Assembly (NCBI GenBank): GCA_947383645.1
Contig: CANDEH010000028.1
Location: 1 to 25,661, forward strand
Source: an uncultured Clostridia bacterium
Lineage (GTDB): Bacteria; Bacillota; Clostridia; Oscillospirales; Oscillospiraceae
Length of the DNA: 25,661 nt
Direction: 5' to 3'
Of the stretch, positions 22,802 to 25,661 are shown in pieces (within the stretch, counting starts at the first letter, position 1; every line of letters starts with the position of its first letter). A program made the position numbers and the translations under genes. The notes under the pieces were generated by a model that saw only the letters and a list, made by a program, of their open reading frames with translations, had not been told where the DNA came from and made no database searches.

Positions 22802-24211
22802 TCAGAAGGGACCATAGCCGGATATGACCGCATACGTCAGGACCGCCAAGACCCAGCCGCTGATTTTCAGGACCAGCGGCAGGGCGAACTTCGCCCATTT
22901 GCCGAAGGAGATGCCGGCAATACCAATGCAGGCCATGGTGGTGGCGTGGGCCGGCGTAATCATGTTCCAGAAGCCATCACCGCACTGGTAGGCCAAAATC
23001 GCCGTCTGCCGGGTAATCCCGTTGAGGTCAGCCAGAGAGGAGAAAATCGGCATGACTGCGGTGGCCTGTCCCGAAGAGGAGGGGATGGCAAAGTTGATGA
23101 TACCCTGGCTGAGGTACATACCCCACACGGTAAGGATGGGGCTGAGCCTGGCCAAGGGGATGGACAGCCAGTAGATGAAGGTGTCCATGATGCCGCCGCT
23201 CTGCATCATCAGTAAAACGCCCCGAGCCATGCCCACTACCAGCACAGTGCCGGCCATATCCTTGGCCCCGTCGATAAAAGACTTCATAGTAGCGTTGAAG
23301 TCGCCCTTGTAGTAGATCATGCCTGTTACAATGGCCATAGTGGTAAAGAGGGCGGCCATCTCCTCAAAATACCATTTGAATACCAGCACGCCGAAGATGA
23401 GGATGCCAATCGTGACGGCCAGAATGAGCAGGACAACTCTATCCATGCTGTTCATGTCCCGGATCTCCCCTGTCAGGGCCTTGTCCGGCACATAATCCTC
23501 AAAATCAGGGATAATCTCCCCGCTGGCAACTTTCTGTTTATACTTTTTGCCGTAGGATACGATGTGGTGGGCCGAGATGACCAGCGCTCCGGCGGTTAAA
23601 ACCACACGGAGTCCGATGCCGGAGAAGGGCGGCAGCTCACAAATGCTCTGGGCGATACCGGTGTTGAAGGGATTCAGCGCGCCGCCAGCATAGCCGCAGT
23701 AGACGCCGATAATCACCATGGAGACGCCCACGATGGGGTCATATCCCATCTTGATGGCCACCGCCACAAGAATCGCCACAAAGGGGATAGTCTCCTCCGC
23801 CATACCATAGGTGGCGCCGCCGACGCAGAAGAGGGCCATGACAATGACGATGAACCACTTCTCCTTTCCACCGATCCTGGACATCAGCCGGTTCAGTCCA
23901 GCGGCCACCGCTCCGGTTCGGTTGATGACGCCGAAAGCACCGCCTACCACAAACACGAAAGCGATGAGACTGGCTGCCTCAATCTGCGCATTGTAGAAAA
24001 CAGACATCAGCGACCGGAAGGACACCGGCGAGGCGTCGATCTGGCGGTAGCTGCCGGGGACGACCACCGTTTTCCCGCCCTCATTGACCACCCGCTCAAA
24101 CTCGCCGGCAGGTACAATGTAGGTCAAAATGGCGATAAAGAGGATGATACAGGCCAGTACGGTGATGGTGCTGATTGGCGCGCGCCGTTTCTTTTCCAAA
24201 GTTCCTCCCAT
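22802..24211 (-). CDS. YfcC/DcuC-family transporter (C4-dicarboxylate anaerobic carrier superfamily)
   Basis: The 469-residue protein has about 12-13 membrane helices with the YfcC pattern: ISTITVLACIILFIAILTYI followed by VPAGEFER, the conserved GGATYGMAEETIPFVAILVA, GYAGGALNPFNTGIAQSICE, and a C-terminal QGIINFAIPSSSGQATAVMP and GDGFWNMITPAHATTMACIG. Members of this family carry C4-dicarboxylates, amino acids or short-chain acids and several act as antiporters. Being flanked by two opine dehydrogenase-like genes suggests that the cargo is an amino-acid-like opine, its product, or an exchanged acid. The ATG at 24211 follows AAAGGATTGGGAG; an in-frame ATG at 24289 is upstream of that site and gives a hydrophilic tail absent from the family. 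A 226-base gap to the upstream gene contains a direct-repeat operator candidate. Confidence 0.87.
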   Translation of the reverse strand: MGGTLEKKRRAPISTITVLACIILFIAILTYIVPAGEFERVVNEGGKTVVVPGSYRQIDASPVSFRSLMSVFYNAQIEAASLIAFVFVVGGAFGVINRTGAVAAGLNRLMSRIGGKEKWFIVIVMALFCVGGATYGMAEETIPFVAILVAVAIKMGYDPIVGVSMVIIGVYCGYAGGALNPFNTGIAQSICELPPFSGIGLRVVLTAGALVISAHHIVSYGKKYKQKVASGEIIPDFEDYVPDKALTGEIRDMNSMDRVVLLILAVTIGILIFGVLVFKWYFEEMAALFTTMAIVTGMIYYKGDFNATMKSFIDGAKDMAGTVLVVGMARGVLLMMQSGGIMDTFIYWLSIPLARLSPILTVWGMYLSQGIINFAIPSSSGQATAVMPIFSSLADLNGITRQTAILAYQCGDGFWNMITPAHATTMACIGIAGISFGKWAKFALPLVLKISGWVLAVLTYAVISGYGPF

Positions 24212-24300
24212 TTCTCCCAATCCTTTCTGCTCTGTTTTTGTACAGGAAACCGCCCCGTTCCCGCGCGGATCCGCGGAGAGGCGCTCCATGCCATAAGGAC

Positions 24301-24306
24301 ATTATA
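24301..24306 (-). promoter_or_regulatory. Candidate -10 box of the transporter operon
   Basis: A perfect TATAAT reads on the minus strand, 90 bases before the transporter start. The sequence 17 bases further upstream (AACACA) is a poor -35, so activation by a regulator would be needed. The paired repeat at 24352-24379 lies about 45 bases upstream, a typical activator distance. Confidence 0.35.
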
Positions 24307-24351
24307 AATAGGATTTCCACCGCTGTGTTTGATAAAAATACAAAAATATCG

Positions 24352-24379
24352 CAAAGTATTTGTGCGGCATTCAAAGTAT
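24352..24379 (-). promoter_or_regulatory. 8-bp direct repeat with 20-bp spacing upstream of the transporter gene
   Basis: ATACTTTG occurs twice on the minus strand (complements of 24352-24359 and 24372-24379), exactly 20 bases start to start, which puts both copies on the same face of the helix. This fits binding of a dimeric activator such as the PucR-type protein encoded at the end of the cluster. Confidence 0.45.
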
Positions 24380-24437
24380 ATTCATTTTATGCAAAAAAGA
24401 AACGCCATTTTTGGCTAATACAGACACAGGAGAGGGC

Positions 24438-25571
24438 TCAGCCTCCCTGCACCGCACCCACATTGATGAAATTCACCAGCTGCGCTACACTCATGCGGGA
24501 CAGCCCCAGCGCAGCCAGGGAGCGGCGGCCGACGCGCAGGTCCTGCCGGGTGAGGAGCTGCGCGAGCTCAATGATGGCGGTGATGGTGGGCGTGGGAACG
24601 CCGGCCTGCTGACCGAGCTCCTCCACAGGGGCCAGTCCGAAGGGGACATCCTCCGTCAGATACCGGCTGAGAAACGAATCGGGCGCTTTGCTGGAGGAGT
24701 AGAAGGGGCTGCCGGCCAGGCTCTCATAGAGACTGTTGCCGGAGCAGCCTTGGTATCCGTACCAGGCCAGTTCCTGCTCATAGGCGGATCGTATGGGCGT
24801 CTGGAACGCTGCGCCTACCGCCATGCGCTCGCGGTCAGCCGCCTCGATGACGCGGATAACGCCGGGTGTCACACCCTCATTGTAGAACAGGAAGTCCCCC
24901 CTTGTCCGCTCCAGCAGCGCCGCATTCAGCACTATAATCGGGGGGTGCTGCGTGGGATTACAGTTGCTCAGGCCGGTCTCCAGAATGTTGGCCGCCGGTT
25001 CGGCCTCCGGATAAATTTGGTGTACGATCTCCATGACGCGGTCTGTTTTGCAGGCCGGAAACGCCGCATAGCGCAGCCCTTTCTTGTAGCGGCGAACCCA
25101 CACGGAGGCCGGGGCTGTCTTCCGGCAGGCGTAAATCATGCACTCCGCCTCTGCGAACACCACATCCTCCGCCTGTCCCCTCTGCCGAAAGATGTTTTGA
25201 AACTGAATAGCCCCGCCGAAATTGCCCGGGGAGATGATGACGGTCTGGTGGTCCTGCAGGTAGGGGGCGCAGCACTCTGCCACCCGCTGGTGGGCAAAGG
25301 CCGGCACGACTACCAAAACGGCGTCCACATCTCTAAGGGCCTCCTGGATGTCCGTTGTTATCCTGCGCAGTTTAGCGAATCCTTCCTGCACGGGGATGCC
25401 CGGCACCGTCTCAAGGCGGATGCCGCCGGCGGCCCTAATCGGTTCGAGAGAGGCAGCGAAGTCGGGGTGTTCCCAAAGGTTTACCTGAAATCCCCGAATG
25501 GTCAGGTCTGCGGCAGTTGCGACGCCGCCGTTCCCCGCACCGAGTACGGCAAAGCTGGGTATGTGGTTCAT
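24438..25571 (-). CDS. Opine dehydrogenase-family NAD(P)-dependent oxidoreductase (copy 2)
   Basis: The 377-residue protein is a diverged paralog of copy 1. It has the Rossmann motif VLGAGNGGVATAADL (residues 9-23), the IISPGNFGGAIQFQNIF region where copy 1 has IIFLNPGATFGSFAF, and the catalytic His209 in NCNPTQHP. The stretch VIEAADRERMAVGAAF mirrors MERMDRERLAIGEALG of copy 1, so active-site architecture appears preserved while the substrate-binding surroundings differ. The ATG at 25571 follows AAAGGAGG by seven bases. It is the first gene of the cluster in this window; 25572-25661 holds a weak promoter (GGTAAA/TATATA on the plus strand at 25622 and 25597, spacing 19). Substrate and direction of the reaction are unknown. 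Confidence 0.87.
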   Translation of the reverse strand: MNHIPSFAVLGAGNGGVATAADLTIRGFQVNLWEHPDFAASLEPIRAAGGIRLETVPGIPVQEGFAKLRRITTDIQEALRDVDAVLVVVPAFAHQRVAECCAPYLQDHQTVIISPGNFGGAIQFQNIFRQRGQAEDVVFAEAECMIYACRKTAPASVWVRRYKKGLRYAAFPACKTDRVMEIVHQIYPEAEPAANILETGLSNCNPTQHPPIIVLNAALLERTRGDFLFYNEGVTPGVIRVIEAADRERMAVGAAFQTPIRSAYEQELAWYGYQGCSGNSLYESLAGSPFYSSSKAPDSFLSRYLTEDVPFGLAPVEELGQQAGVPTPTITAIIELAQLLTRQDLRVGRRSLAALGLSRMSVAQLVNFINVGAVQGG

Positions 25572-25661
25572 GATGACTCCTCCTTTTCAATTTGAATATA
25601 TAGTCGACACACTTGAAAATCGGTAAAGTTCGGCGGGAAAAATGCGGTGTGGACTGCGTTG

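Overview
The window reads as a chromosomal segment of a GC-rich member of the Clostridia, most likely an Oscillospiraceae-type gut anaerobe (Flavonifractor / Lawsonibacter / Intestinimonas-like). The basis is AGGAGG-type ribosome binding sites, GC-rich third codon positions in most genes, Firmicutes-style Msm carbohydrate transport genes, and short AT-rich intergenic promoters. The organism assignment is inference; no rRNA or tRNA is present to fix it.

Layout: (1) 1-1870, an ECF-type sigma factor gene overlapping a membrane-anchored partner gene, ended by a hairpin. (2) 1844-2943, minus strand, a small XRE-type regulator and a DUF624/YesL-like membrane protein. (3) 3075-15150, a large carbohydrate locus: msmK-type ATPase, AraC regulator, msmE/F/G-type binding protein and permeases, GH36 alpha-galactosidase, a second AraC regulator (minus), and a GH13 enzyme of the amylosucrase type. 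(4) 15274-17943, minus strand, an orphan hybrid histidine kinase whose leader carries a 120-bp MITE-like element. (5) 18349-20118, a MATE efflux gene followed by a truncated XRE remnant. (6) 20370-25571, minus strand, a PucR/CdaR-type regulator, an opine dehydrogenase-family enzyme, a YfcC/DcuC-family transporter and a second opine dehydrogenase-family enzyme.

The carbohydrate locus forms a coherent pathway for alpha-galactosides of the raffinose family. The lipoprotein and two permeases, driven by the MsmK-type ATPase, import the sugar; the GH36 enzyme removes galactose, which from raffinose leaves sucrose; the amylosucrase-type GH13 enzyme can then act on sucrose. Two AraC regulators sit inside the locus, and several repeated sequence motifs and a large structured leader suggest control at the msmK, msmE, aga and GH13 promoters.

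The right-hand cluster is the least conventional part. Two diverged opine dehydrogenase-family enzymes bracket a transporter and are followed by a PucR-type regulator, all on one strand. This looks like a system for importing and oxidatively splitting N-carboxyalkyl amino acids (opine-like compounds), or for making and exporting them as a redox sink. An 8-bp direct repeat at exactly 20-bp spacing in front of the transporter gene is a candidate operator.
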